Positions 23,582 through 33,955 of a stretch of 64,000 bases of DNA are shown here, one piece after another. Position 1 is the stretch's first letter, and every line of letters starts with the position of its first letter. Position numbers and translations under genes: made by a program. Under the pieces are notes generated by a model. It was given only the letters and a program-made list of their open reading frames with translations, was not told the DNA's origin and did no database searches. The stretch is from Microbacterium sp. MYb45 (lineage in GTDB: Bacteria; Actinomycetota; Actinomycetes; Actinomycetales; Microbacteriaceae): NCBI RefSeq assembly GCF_002979655.1, contig NZ_PCPG01000007.1:1-64000 (forward strand), read 5' to 3'.

Positions 23582-24283
23582 TCAGGCGGGTTCGCCCACG
23601 AGGAAGATGTGCGATGCAAGCTCCACGGGGAGTTCGAGACCGTCTTCCTTGCCGTCCATCTGGATGAGGACATACCCCTCACTGAAGCGGAAGTCGCCGT
23701 GCGCACCCGGAACCACACCGGCATCGCGCAGCTGCTCCAGCAGCTCCGGGTCGACCTGCGCGGGCTCGGCGAGGCGACGAACGGTCCCCTCGACGGGCTC
23801 ACCCGCTGCGTTGAGTCGTTGGACGAGGCCGATGACACCCTCGTCGAAGGTGCGAGCCGGCAGGTCGCCGAGCTGGTCGAGGCCGGGGATCGGGTTGCCG
23901 TAGGGCGATTCGGTCGGGTGCCCGAGCAGCTCCACCAGGCGGCGCTCGACCTGCTCGCTCATCACGTGCTCCCACCGGCAGGCCTCTTCGTGCACGTATG
24001 CCCAGTCGAGTCCGATGACATCCGACAGCAGACGCTCGGCGAGACGGTGCTTGCGCATCACGTCGACGGCTTTGCGGCGGCCGGCGTCGGTGAGCTCGAG
24101 CGTGCGGTCCTCCGAGACGATGACGAGGCCATCGCGCTCCATGCGCCCCACGGTCTGCGAGACCGTCGGGCCGGAGTGACCGAGGCGCTCGGAGATGCGC
24201 GCGCGCAGCGGCACGATGTTCTCCTCCTCGAGTTCGAGGATGGTGCGGAGATACATCTCCGTGGTGTCGATCAGATCGGTCAT
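23582..24283 (-). CDS. DtxR/IdeR-family iron-dependent repressor
   Basis: A 233-residue metal-dependent repressor with an N-terminal winged helix (1-73; RISERLGHSGPTVSQTVGRM is the recognition region), a metal-binding dimerisation domain and a C-terminal SH3-like domain. The ligand set of DtxR is visible: Met10, His79 and Glu83 in HRLAE, and the VHEEACRWEH run supplying His, Glu, Cys, Glu and His (98-106). It should repress iron uptake genes when Fe(II) is plentiful. GGAGG precedes the ATG. An iron-box-like palindrome upstream at 24304-24317 suggests autoregulation. Confidence 0.92.
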   Translation of the reverse strand: MTDLIDTTEMYLRTILELEEENIVPLRARISERLGHSGPTVSQTVGRMERDGLVIVSEDRTLELTDAGRRKAVDVMRKHRLAERLLSDVIGLDWAYVHEEACRWEHVMSEQVERRLVELLGHPTESPYGNPIPGLDQLGDLPARTFDEGVIGLVQRLNAAGEPVEGTVRRLAEPAQVDPELLEQLRDAGVVPGAHGDFRFSEGYVLIQMDGKEDGLELPVELASHIFLVGEPA

Positions 24284-24303
24284 GTGCAGGCCCTCCGGGG
24301 TTC

Positions 24304-24317
24304 TTAGGCAAGCCTAC
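24304..24317 (-). promoter_or_regulatory. Iron-box-like palindrome upstream of the DtxR gene
   Basis: TTAGGCAAGCCTAC is built from TAGGC and GCCTA arms, close to the core of the DtxR/IdeR operator (TTAGGTTAGCCTAA type). It lies 20-34 bases from the dtxR start and 56 bases from the serC -10, so it most likely controls dtxR itself. Confidence 0.6.
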
Positions 24318-24375
24318 ATTCCCGGACCGACATCGGATCCGTCGCCGGTCCGGCGACCCGCCGGGTGCCCTCTAG

Positions 24376-25497
<1,122 letters not shown>

Positions 25498-25507
25498 GCG
25501 CCCGGAC

Positions 25508-26089
25508 TCACTCCTCTTCGTCGACCTCAGCGGCGTCCGCATCCAGGGCGTCGGCGTCGTCGTCGGATTCGTCGAGCTCATCGATGTCGACCCCGTCGAG
25601 ATCGCCCGCGTGGAGGATGTCCGCAGCACGGTCATCGTCATCGTCGAGCTCATCGTCGTCATCGTCGTCATCGTCGAGGATGTCGTCGTCGAGAGCATCC
25701 TCGTCATCGAGATCGTCGGCATCCTCGGCGCTCTCGTCACCCGCGGCGGCCGCGGCCTCCGCGAGTTCCACCTGATGCGCGCGGTACTCGGCCAGACGTT
25801 CGGCCCAGGGCACCCATTCCGGCGCCAGAAGGGCTCCGTCGCCGGGCAGAAGCTCGAGCTCGAGGACCGTCGGATCCTCATCATCGACCTGCGCGACGGT
25901 CACCGTCCAGTACCAGCCGGGGTAGCCGGCCAGACGGTTCTCGAACCGCAACGACACAGAGCCGTCCTCTTCGATGAGGTACCCGGCTGCGGGACCGACC
26001 GTGGACGCGGGAGTGATCTCGCCCAGGGCTGCCAGGGCGAGATCGTGGGCGCCGACGAGACGCGCGTCGGCGTCAGGCTTCGAGGTCAT
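25508..26089 (-). CDS. DUF3027 protein with poly-aspartate tail
   Basis: A 193-residue DUF3027 protein of unknown function. The folded part (1-115) includes GYLIEEDGSVSLRFENRLAGYPGWYWTV pieces typical of the family. The C-terminal 75 residues are almost all Asp, Glu and Ala, with a run of eight Asp. The tail DNA (about 25600-25700) is repetitive GAC/GAT codons. The start at 26089 overlaps the cold-shock gene by 17 bases, so the two are translationally linked. An acidic tail next to a nucleic-acid-binding protein may mimic DNA; this is inference. Confidence 0.85.
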   Translation of the reverse strand: MTSKPDADARLVGAHDLALAALGEITPASTVGPAAGYLIEEDGSVSLRFENRLAGYPGWYWTVTVAQVDDEDPTVLELELLPGDGALLAPEWVPWAERLAEYRAHQVELAEAAAAAGDESAEDADDLDDEDALDDDILDDDDDDDDELDDDDDRAADILHAGDLDGVDIDELDESDDDADALDADAAEVDEEE

Positions 26090-26453
26090 CAGCGACCTTG
26101 CGCAGGACGGCAGCGATCTTGCGGCCGTGTCCGGAGGCGGGGTAGCGCCCGCGGCGCAGGTCTCCGCCGATGCCGTCGAGCAGCTTGACGAGGTCTTCGA
26201 CGATGATCGCCATGTCATCGGCCGGCTTCCGCTTGGCCTTCGACAGGCTGGGCGGCGCTTCGAGCACACGCACCGACAGAGCCTGGAGACCGCGCTTGCC
26301 ATCGGCGACGCCGAACTCCACGCGCGCACCGGCCTTCACAGCGGTGCCGGTAGGCATCGCGGAGGCGTGCAGGAAGACGTCCTGGCCGTCATCGCTGGCG
26401 ATGAAGCCGAAACCCTTGTCTTCGTCGTAGAACCTGACCTTGCCGGTGGGCAT
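26073..26453 (-). CDS. Cold-shock domain protein with C-terminal extension
   Basis: A 126-residue protein whose first 65 residues form a cold-shock domain: KVRFYDEDKGFGFI carries RNP1 and DVFLHASAM carries RNP2. The remaining 60 residues (KAKRKPADDMAIIVEDLVKLL onward) form a helical extension not found in plain CspA. GAGG precedes the ATG. It probably binds single-stranded RNA or DNA. Coupled translation with DUF3027 suggests a shared role. Confidence 0.9.
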   Translation of the reverse strand: MPTGKVRFYDEDKGFGFIASDDGQDVFLHASAMPTGTAVKAGARVEFGVADGKRGLQALSVRVLEAPPSLSKAKRKPADDMAIIVEDLVKLLDGIGGDLRRGRYPASGHGRKIAAVLRKVADDLEA

Positions 26454-26571
26454 GGGAGAACCTCGCTGAGATCGATATGCAGAACAGTGGGCGCGCTCGT
26501 GCGCGTCCCCCCAGCCTACCGGTCGCACGGCCCGCGGAACCGATGGGCGCAGTACGAGTAGGCTGGGACGG

Positions 26572-26847
26572 ATGAGCACGCAGAATTCCGAGCCGGAGGT
26601 CCCCATCCGTCGGGTGGACCGCTTCCTGACCTTCGGCGCGCTCGGAATCGCCGCTGCCGCTGTGGTGTGTTTCTTCGCCATCATCATCGGCACCTGGGTC
26701 GGCATGGATCAAGAGGCTTTCGGCCATGGCGTGTGGCCTCTCATCGCCGCGATCCCCTATTGGGGCCTTCCTCTCGCCTTCGTGATGATCATCACCCTCC
26801 TCACGATGAGCTTCATCCGGAAGGGCCGCGCGTCTTCGCGTTCGTGA
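26572..26847 (+). CDS. Small two-helix membrane protein
   Basis: A 91-residue protein with two hydrophobic helices (about 20-43 and 57-80) and short charged ends. I do not recognise a characterised family; similar small membrane proteins precede the XPB operon in relatives. TAGGCT at 26559-26564, 7 bases before the ATG and no Shine-Dalgarno, indicates a leaderless transcript. It ends 10 bases before the helicase-associated gene and so may be its first cistron. Confidence 0.8.
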   Translation: MSTQNSEPEVPIRRVDRFLTFGALGIAAAAVVCFFAIIIGTWVGMDQEAFGHGVWPLIAAIPYWGLPLAFVMIITLLTMSFIRKGRASSRS

Positions 26848-26857
26848 GGCACCGGCC

Positions 26858-28570
26858 ATGAGCACTCACGCGCGACCGCTGGCGGATTGGCTGTCGGAGG
26901 CGAGCGACGATGACCTCCGACGACTGTTCACGGCGCGCCGGGTGCGACCGGACGTCGGCTGGCAGGATTTCTTCGACGCCGCCGAGTCCCTCCTCGACCC
27001 CACCTCCCTGTCGAAAGTTCTTCCCTCGCTGACCGCCGCGGAGGCGAAGGCGCTGATCGACGCGGCCTCGGGCGTGGGCGCCGGAGTGCAGCAGGAGAGC
27101 TTGACGGCACTGGCCCTGCTCCGGGCGGACGGCGCCCCGTATCCCCCCGTGACCGCAGCGCTCGCGGGGCGCTCGGTTCCGGACCTCCCGGCCGATCAGC
27201 CGACCGCCGTCCCCTCCTCCGAGACGGCATCGGCCCACGCCGCAGAACGTGCGTTCACCACGGTCGCCGTGCTCGCGGACCTGCTTCTCGTCGCGAGGGA
27301 GAATCCGTTCTCGCTGCTCACCGGCGGAGGCGTGAACGCGGGCGAGAAGCGTCAGCTCGGCGAAGCCGGCGTGCCCGTGGAGATCGTGGACACGCTGGTG
27401 TCGATCGCGCTCGAGTCCGGGCTCGCGGTCGCGGCGGACCGCCGACTGCGATCGAGCCAATCCGCAGAAGCCTGGCTGCGCTCCTCGGCGGTCGAACGCT
27501 GGAGCGTGCTGGCGACGTCGTTCCGCGACGCCCTGCCGCGCGGCGTCCGTTCTCCCGACGGCGGGTGGACGCCTCCACAGTCGTGGAGCGACGCGCATCC
27601 GTGGGATCCGACGTGGCCCGACCGCGCCCGTGTCCTGCACGAGGCAGCGCGGCTGCTCGGGCTGATCGCCGAAGACGGCAGCGAACCGGAATGGGCCGTC
27701 GGGCTGCGCACCGGGGGCGATGCCGACGCTCGGGCCCTCGTGCGGCTGCTGCCGGCGGAAGTGGACCGGATCTTCCTGCAGAACGACCTCACGGCGATCG
27801 CCCCCGGCCCGCTGGAACCCGCACTCGATGTGCGTCTTCGCACGATCGCCGCCCGCGAGTCAGCGGCCCAGGCATCGTCGTACCGGTTCACCACGGAATC
27901 GGTGGCGCACGCGTTCGTCGCCGGCGAGACCGAGCAGTCGATCCTCGAGTTCCTCGGCTCCCTCTCCCTCACAGGCATACCGCAGCCGCTCGGCTACCTG
28001 ATCGCACAGACCGCTCAACGACACGGCCTCGTCCGCGTGTTCACGGATGAGGAGACCGGTCGCACGCGGATCGAGAGCACGGATTCGCACCTCATCCAGG
28101 CGATGGCCGTCGACCAGTCGCTGCGTCCGCTCGCGCTCGCGGTGCACGTCGGGTCGCTCACCACCCGCGTCAGCCGCGAGACGGTGTACTGGGCGCTCAC
28201 CGACGCGAGGTATCCGGCGACTCTGGTCGGCGCGGACGGTGCTCTCCTGGTGCGCGAACGGCACCCCGCCGCCCCGGCGACGCTGCCCGACCTGGACACC
28301 CTGGATCTCACCCCCCTCATCACACGCCTGCGTTCGCACCAGGGCCCGGATGCCGACGCCGCGTGGCTCGACCGGGAGCTCGAGGCGGCGGTGCGCGCGA
28401 AATCCGTCCTCCAGGTCACGGTCGGGATGCCGGACGGCTCCACCCGAGAACTCCTCCTCGAAGCCACGGGGATGGGTGGTGGTCGTCTTCGCGGCCGGGA
28501 CCGTGCGGCCGACGTCGAGCGCACGCTCCCGGTGTCGAGCATCCTCGCAGCGACGATCGTCGCGCCGTAG
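26858..28570 (+). CDS. Helicase-associated protein, partner of XPB
   Basis: A 570-residue protein of the helicase C-terminal-like family (Helicase_C_3) usually encoded directly upstream of bacterial XPB. The N-terminal 250 residues are helical repeats. A winged-helix-like region around 340-400 (GETEQSILEFLGSLSLTGIPQPLGYLI in pieces) and a C-terminal beta domain containing LLLEATGMGGGRLRG complete it. No ATPase motifs are present. It probably regulates or recruits the helicase encoded 36 bases downstream. It starts 10 bases after the preceding gene. Confidence 0.85.
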   Translation: MSTHARPLADWLSEASDDDLRRLFTARRVRPDVGWQDFFDAAESLLDPTSLSKVLPSLTAAEAKALIDAASGVGAGVQQESLTALALLRADGAPYPPVTAALAGRSVPDLPADQPTAVPSSETASAHAAERAFTTVAVLADLLLVARENPFSLLTGGGVNAGEKRQLGEAGVPVEIVDTLVSIALESGLAVAADRRLRSSQSAEAWLRSSAVERWSVLATSFRDALPRGVRSPDGGWTPPQSWSDAHPWDPTWPDRARVLHEAARLLGLIAEDGSEPEWAVGLRTGGDADARALVRLLPAEVDRIFLQNDLTAIAPGPLEPALDVRLRTIAARESAAQASSYRFTTESVAHAFVAGETEQSILEFLGSLSLTGIPQPLGYLIAQTAQRHGLVRVFTDEETGRTRIESTDSHLIQAMAVDQSLRPLALAVHVGSLTTRVSRETVYWALTDARYPATLVGADGALLVRERHPAAPATLPDLDTLDLTPLITRLRSHQGPDADAAWLDRELEAAVRAKSVLQVTVGMPDGSTRELLLEATGMGGGRLRGRDRAADVERTLPVSSILAATIVAP

Positions 28571-28606
28571 GCCCAGGGCCTCTCGCGACCGGTAAACTGG
28601 ACAGCT

Positions 28607-30247
28607 ATGTCTGATGGCCCCCTGATCGTCCAGAGCGATCGCACCGTGCTGCTCGAAGTCGCCCACGCCGACGCCGAGAGCGCCCGCCACGAACTCGCGA
28701 TCTTCGCCGAGTTGGAACGAGCCCCCGAGCACATCCACACCTACCGGATCACCCGCCTCGGACTGTGGAACGCACGCGCCGCCGGGCACACCGCGGAAGA
28801 CATGCTGGAGACGCTCGATCGCTGGTCGCGCTTCCCCGTTCCGCCGTCGGTCTCCGTCGATCTGCGCGAGACCGTGAACCGCTACGGCCGGCTGGTCATC
28901 GAGCGCGACGACGAGGGAACCCTCATCCTGCGCTCCTCCGACCCCGCCGTGCTCGCCCAGGTCGCGAACAACAAGCGCATTCAGCCCCTCCTGATCGGGC
29001 ATCCGACTCCCGAGGTCTTCGTGGTGGACGCCTGGGCGCGCGGGCAGATCAAGCAGGAACTGCTGAAGATCGGCTGGCCTGCCGAGGATCTCGCCGGTTA
29101 CACACCGGGCACTCCGCACGAGATCGACCTCGCCGAGGACGGCTGGCACATCCGCCCCTATCAGCAGGACGCCGTCGACGCCTTCTCGAAGGACGGATCG
29201 GGCGTCGTGGTCCTGCCCTGCGGCGCGGGCAAGACGATCGTCGGCGCCGGCGCGATGGCGGCGACCAAGACCACCACGCTGATCCTGGTCACCAACACCG
29301 TCTCCGCGCGACAGTGGCGCGACGAACTGTTGAAGCGCACGAGCCTCACTCCCGAAGAGATCGGCGAGTACTCGGGCCAGGCCAAAGAGGTCAAGCCCGT
29401 CACGATCGCGACCTATCAGATCCTCACCGCCAAGCGGAAGGGCGAGTACGCTCATCTCGCGCTGCTGGACGCCCTCGACTGGGGCCTCATCGTGTACGAC
29501 GAGGTCCACCTGCTGCCGGCGCCGGTGTTCAAGCTCACCGCCGATCTCCAGGCCCGCCGCCGTATCGGACTCACCGCGACCCTCGTGCGCGAGGACGGCC
29601 GCGAGGGCGACGTGTTCAGCCTCATCGGCCCCAAGCGCTTCGACGCCCCGTGGAAGCAGATCGAGGCGCAGGGCTTCATCTCCCCCGCCGCCTGCTACGA
29701 GGTGCGCGTAGACCTCCCGCCGAGCGACCGCCTCGAGTACGCCGCTGCCACCGACGACGAACGGTACCGACTCGCGGCATCCGCTCCGGCCAAGGTCAAG
29801 GCGGTGCGCGAGCTGATCGCGAAGCATCAGGGCGAGCGCATCCTCGTGATCGGACAGTACCTCGATCAGCTCGAGTCGCTGTCGGCCGCCCTGGATGCTC
29901 CCCAGATCACGGGTGCGACCCCGATCGACGAGCGCGAGGAGCTCTATCGCGCCTTCCGCGAGGGCGAGATCTCGCTCCTCGTCGTGTCGAAGGTCGCGAA
30001 CTTCTCCATCGACCTGCCGGAGGCCTCGGTCGCCATCCAGGTGTCCGGCTCGTTCGGATCCCGCCAGGAGGAGGCGCAGCGACTCGGTCGACTGCTGCGC
30101 CCCAAGCAGTCCGGACACACCGCAAGCTTCTACACCCTCGTCGCGCGCGACACGATCGACCAGGACTATGCGCAGAACCGCCAGCGCTTCCTGGCCGAGC
30201 AGGGGTACAGCTACACGATCATGGATTCGGACGCGATCGCAGCCTGA
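28607..30247 (+). CDS. XPB/ERCC3-family DNA repair helicase
   Basis: A 546-residue SF2 3'-5' DNA helicase like mycobacterial Ercc3/XPB. An N-terminal domain of about 170 residues precedes Walker A LPCGAGKT (about 204-211), DEVH box in VYDEVHLLPAP (near 298), motif III LTATLVRED and motif VI EEAQRLGRLLRPK (near 490-500). The bacterial type lacks the eukaryotic extension. It would unwind DNA in repair or transcription. TAAACT at 28593-28598 lies 8 bases from the ATG, so it may also have its own leaderless promoter besides read-through from the partner gene. Confidence 0.93.
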   Translation: MSDGPLIVQSDRTVLLEVAHADAESARHELAIFAELERAPEHIHTYRITRLGLWNARAAGHTAEDMLETLDRWSRFPVPPSVSVDLRETVNRYGRLVIERDDEGTLILRSSDPAVLAQVANNKRIQPLLIGHPTPEVFVVDAWARGQIKQELLKIGWPAEDLAGYTPGTPHEIDLAEDGWHIRPYQQDAVDAFSKDGSGVVVLPCGAGKTIVGAGAMAATKTTTLILVTNTVSARQWRDELLKRTSLTPEEIGEYSGQAKEVKPVTIATYQILTAKRKGEYAHLALLDALDWGLIVYDEVHLLPAPVFKLTADLQARRRIGLTATLVREDGREGDVFSLIGPKRFDAPWKQIEAQGFISPAACYEVRVDLPPSDRLEYAAATDDERYRLAASAPAKVKAVRELIAKHQGERILVIGQYLDQLESLSAALDAPQITGATPIDEREELYRAFREGEISLLVVSKVANFSIDLPEASVAIQVSGSFGSRQEEAQRLGRLLRPKQSGHTASFYTLVARDTIDQDYAQNRQRFLAEQGYSYTIMDSDAIAA

Positions 30248-30271
30248 GCCTCCCTCCGGCGGCTGTACCGC

Positions 30272-31288
30272 TCAGCCGTGCAGCATCGGGTCCAGGCGAT
30301 GGGTTCCGCTTCCGACGCCGGCGCCCGTCACCCTGCTCGCTGTGCGGACGATGCCGAGCCTGCCCGCCCACCGGTCGGCGAGCAGCGCATAGACGACCAT
30401 CGCGACCGTCGACGCGAGCAGATCGACGGGCGTTCCCGTGGTGGCGTTGGCATCGACGAGGCTGACGGTGCCGAGCAGGAAGATGAGCGCGTTGTTCACG
30501 ATGTGCAGGGAGATCGCCGCTTCCAGACCGCCCGTGCGCCAGGTCAGCCACGCGGCGACGATCGCGAACATGCCCACGCTCGCCGCCCCCCAGATGTCGT
30601 AGCCGTGCCCGAGCACGAACAGCGGCACCGGGAGCAGGATGGCGAAGGCCGGATGCCGCAACCAGCCACCGACGAGCTGCATCAGATAGCCGCGGAACAC
30701 ATACTCCTCGGCGGCGGCCTGCAGCGGGATGAGCAGCAGCACGAGCAGCACCATGACCCATAGCGCCGGGTGGGAGAAGTCGACGACGATCGCCTCGCCC
30801 GTGGCGGCCGCCACGCCGAGCACGACCGCGAAGTAGACGACGAACACGGCGAGTGCCAGCAGCAGGCTCCGGCCGAGCCAACCCATCCGCAGCCGCCCGG
30901 TGACAGAGGAAAGCAGGCCGACGCCGCGCCCCTCGACGATGCGCGACGCGAGCAGGAGCGCGGGGATCATCAGAATCAAGGGCAACACCAGTGCGAGGAA
31001 GAGCCAGGGGCGATCGAGGTCGAAGTACTGCACCGTCGTGAGGAGAACCTGAATCTCGGCTCCCCAACCCGGCACGAGCAGCGAGGCGACGACGAGCGGC
31101 ACGATCAGGAGGAGCAGGATCGCCACGTAGAGCGCCACTCCGACGACTCCGGTCACGAGCATCCGCCACCAGCGGTACCTCGGTCGCAGGCGTGCAAGAC
31201 GGTGGTAGGGGATCTGCTCGGCGGGCGAGGGCACGGCCGGAGCGATGGCGGATGCGGGGGCGGCGGAGGCGTCCTCGTTCGAGCTCAT
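30272..31288 (-). CDS. CPBP-family intramembrane metalloprotease
   Basis: A 338-residue protein with about eight hydrophobic helices. The Abi/CPBP motif EEYVFRGYL is near residue 195, followed by a His-containing helix (LFVLGHGYD near 228), the proposed metal site of these proteases. The N-terminal 45 residues are Ala/Pro-rich and cytoplasmic. It converges on the XPB gene, 24 bases from its stop. Substrates are unknown. Confidence 0.88.
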   Translation of the reverse strand: MSSNEDASAAPASAIAPAVPSPAEQIPYHRLARLRPRYRWWRMLVTGVVGVALYVAILLLLIVPLVVASLLVPGWGAEIQVLLTTVQYFDLDRPWLFLALVLPLILMIPALLLASRIVEGRGVGLLSSVTGRLRMGWLGRSLLLALAVFVVYFAVVLGVAAATGEAIVVDFSHPALWVMVLLVLLLIPLQAAAEEYVFRGYLMQLVGGWLRHPAFAILLPVPLFVLGHGYDIWGAASVGMFAIVAAWLTWRTGGLEAAISLHIVNNALIFLLGTVSLVDANATTGTPVDLLASTVAMVVYALLADRWAGRLGIVRTASRVTGAGVGSGTHRLDPMLHG

Positions 31289-31382
31289 GCTTCCATCCTC
31301 TCAACGATGCAGAGGTGCGCGACTCCGCGCCGTTCCGGACAATAGTCAGCAACTGCATGGCCGAAGTCACCATAATGGGGAC

Positions 31383-32075
31383 ATGACTGCTCCGCGCATC
31401 CTGGTCGTCGACGACGAACCCAACATCCGTGACCTGCTCTCGACGGGTCTCAGCTTCGCCGGATTCCAGGTGAAGACGGTGGCCAACGGCGCCGCCACGA
31501 TCTCGGCCGTCCTCGAAGAGGAGCCGGACCTGATCATCCTCGACGTCATGCTCCCGGACATGAACGGGTTCAGCGTCACCAAGCGTCTCCGCGGCGCCGG
31601 GTTCACCGCGCCGATCCTGTTCCTCACGGCGAAGGACGGCACCGAGGACAAGATCGAGGGCCTCAACGCCGGCGGCGACGACTACGTCACCAAACCCTTC
31701 AGCCTCGACGAGATCGTCGCGAGGGCGCAGGCGATCCTGCGGCGCACGATGCAGGCCGACGAGGAGTCGATCATCCGAGCGGGCGAGCTGTCGATGGATC
31801 AGGACACGCACGATGTCCACGTCGGCAAGGAGCCGATCGAACTCAGCCCGACCGAGTTCAAGCTGCTGCGCTACCTGATGCTCAACCCGAATCGCGTTCT
31901 GTCGAAGGCACAGATCCTCGATCACGTGTGGGAGTACGACTTCAACGGCGATGCCGGGATCGTCGAGAGCTACATCTCGTACCTGCGTCGCAAGATCGAC
32001 CCGCACACCGAAGAGTCGCTCATCCAGACCAAGCGCGGGTTCGGATACATGCTCAAGGTCGGCAAGTCGGTCTGA
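31383..32075 (+). CDS. OmpR/PhoB-family response regulator
   Basis: A 230-residue response regulator with a receiver domain (1-122; acidic pair DDE at 10-12, phosphoacceptor Asp54 in LDVMLPDMNG, Lys near 104 in YVTKPF) and a C-terminal winged helix (130-227) ending GFGYMLKV. It resembles MprA/TcrX-type regulators, but the regulon cannot be read here. The kinase gene follows after 59 bases. The short gap to the CPBP gene carries divergent signals. Confidence 0.93.
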   Translation: MTAPRILVVDDEPNIRDLLSTGLSFAGFQVKTVANGAATISAVLEEEPDLIILDVMLPDMNGFSVTKRLRGAGFTAPILFLTAKDGTEDKIEGLNAGGDDYVTKPFSLDEIVARAQAILRRTMQADEESIIRAGELSMDQDTHDVHVGKEPIELSPTEFKLLRYLMLNPNRVLSKAQILDHVWEYDFNGDAGIVESYISYLRRKIDPHTEESLIQTKRGFGYMLKVGKSV

Positions 32076-32134
32076 CGACCGACCCCGACCACCAGCGCCG
32101 TCCCACGGCGTACAGAACGCCCGAGGAGGACCGC

Positions 32135-33835
32135 ATGGCGAACAAGCCCGATGCGGTCACCGCCTGGTGGCGCCGCATCAGCCTGCGCGCGAAGGTCACC
32201 GGGGTCACGGTGGCGGTGCTCGCTCTCGGTCTTCTCGTCGCGGGTCTCGGAACCGTACCGATCCTCCGCAACGCACTCGTCGCCAACATCGATGCGCAGT
32301 TGCCCGCACTGGTGTCCAGCGATCTGGTCGAACGGTACTTCGATGCCACGACGGTCGACGGCGTCACGACCTATACCCCGCGTGAAGAGAAGCCGCGGGA
32401 CTTCTCCTTCGCGATCTACGACGCGACAGGGGTTCTCCGTGCCACTGCGCGAGGCACATCGGGTCAGGCCCCGCTCTTCCCCTCCGAATACTCACTCGCC
32501 AAGGCGACCGCCGATACCGATCAGATTCCGATCGAGATCCCCGGCGCCGACGGCAGCGTCTTCCATGGGGCAGTCGCGGTGGTGGGGTCGGAGGGCGGTG
32601 CTCTGCGCATCCAACTGGTCGCCTTGCCGCTCGCACCCGCCGACCGCATCATCAGCCAGTACTTCGGCATCTACATCACGATCGCGCTGATCACGATCCT
32701 CATCGCGGCACTCCTCACCCGGGGGCTCGTCACACTCACTTTCCGCAGGCTCGGTCAGGTCGAGGCGACGGCCATGTCCATCGCGGCAGGCGACTTCCGG
32801 CAGCGGTTGACCGACCTCGAACCGACCACCGAGGTCGGGCGACTGAACACAGCTATCAACACGATGCTGGATCGCGTCGACGGCTCACTCGCTCAGCGCG
32901 ACCGCAGCGTTCAGCACATGCGACGATTCATCGGGGACGCGAGCCACGAGCTGCGCACGCCGCTGGTGAGCGTGCGCGGCTATGCGGAGCTGTATCGCAT
33001 GGGGGCGATCAAGGGCGAGGAGGACACCGCCAGAGCCATGGAGCGCATCGAGAAGGAGGCCATCCGCATGGGTGTCCTGGTGGAGGACCTCCTCGCGCTC
33101 GCACGTCTGGACGAAGAGCGCGAGCCCGAGATCGTCGCGCTCGACCTGCGACCGATCGCCCGGGACGCCGCTCTCGATCTGCGCGCCGCAGCACCGGGGC
33201 GGACAGTGACGGTGATCGATCGCACGGTCGAGGCGATGTCGCCCATCCAGCTACAGGACACGGCTGCTCCTCAACCGGATCAGCCGGCGACACCGCCCGC
33301 ACGAGGGCTCTCCCGCACCGCGCTTTCGCGCCTGCGGCGTCGTCCGCGGCAGCCGGATCCGGCACCGGCGATCGACTTCACCGAGATCCCCGACATCCCC
33401 GTGCGCACCCCGCCGATCGTTCTGGGCGAAGAGAACAAGGTGCGGCAGGTCGTGACGAACCTGTTGGGGAACGCCCGCCGCTTCTCCCCCGAGGACGGCC
33501 CGATCGAGATCGTCGTCGATTCTGACCGGGTGCTCGGCACCGGCAGCATCTCGATCGTGGACCACGGCGAGGGTATCCCCCCGCAGATCCGGGAGCAGAT
33601 CTTCGAGCGCTTCTGGCGCGCCGACACGTCCCGCGCACGCGAGACCGGCGGTTCCGGCCTCGGGCTCGCGATCGTCGCGTCGATCATGAAGGCGCTGCAC
33701 GGCGGCGTCGACGTCTCGGAGACTCCGGGAGGTGGAGCGACGTTCACGGTCACGCTCCCTCTCGCGCCTGCCCGCGCCACACCCGAGCACCTTCTCGAGG
33801 ACACGCAGCCCCTGGAACGGCTCGACCTGTCCTGA
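32135..33835 (+). CDS. Sensor histidine kinase with Pro-rich insert
   Basis: A 566-residue kinase with TM1 at about 21-43, an extracytoplasmic sensor (44-172), TM2 (174-198), a HAMP domain (199-255), HisKA with phosphoacceptor His271 in DASHELRTPL, and an HATPase domain (about 410-545) with N, G1 (HGEGIPP) and G2 (GGSGLGLAI) boxes. A stretch of roughly 50 Pro/Arg-rich residues (about 360-410) is inserted before the ATP-binding domain. The start at 32135 has GAGGAGG 7 bases upstream. It pairs with the regulator immediately upstream. Confidence 0.93.
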   Translation: MANKPDAVTAWWRRISLRAKVTGVTVAVLALGLLVAGLGTVPILRNALVANIDAQLPALVSSDLVERYFDATTVDGVTTYTPREEKPRDFSFAIYDATGVLRATARGTSGQAPLFPSEYSLAKATADTDQIPIEIPGADGSVFHGAVAVVGSEGGALRIQLVALPLAPADRIISQYFGIYITIALITILIAALLTRGLVTLTFRRLGQVEATAMSIAAGDFRQRLTDLEPTTEVGRLNTAINTMLDRVDGSLAQRDRSVQHMRRFIGDASHELRTPLVSVRGYAELYRMGAIKGEEDTARAMERIEKEAIRMGVLVEDLLALARLDEEREPEIVALDLRPIARDAALDLRAAAPGRTVTVIDRTVEAMSPIQLQDTAAPQPDQPATPPARGLSRTALSRLRRRPRQPDPAPAIDFTEIPDIPVRTPPIVLGEENKVRQVVTNLLGNARRFSPEDGPIEIVVDSDRVLGTGSISIVDHGEGIPPQIREQIFERFWRADTSRARETGGSGLGLAIVASIMKALHGGVDVSETPGGGATFTVTLPLAPARATPEHLLEDTQPLERLDLS

Positions 33836-33955
33836 CGGCTCTGCACGACCCGCCGTGGCTCGTGGTTCTGCACACCCGCTGTGCGCGAGCGGCCTGGGGA
33901 CGGAGCGGGCAGGGCCAGCCCGCCTAGCGTCGGAACTCCAACAGAAGGAGTTCTC

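Noticed and set aside
25600..25700. Repetitive GTC/ATC tract as a microsatellite or CRISPR-like repeat
   Set aside because: It is the codon repeat encoding the Asp-rich tail of DUF3027; no spacers or regular unit length exist.
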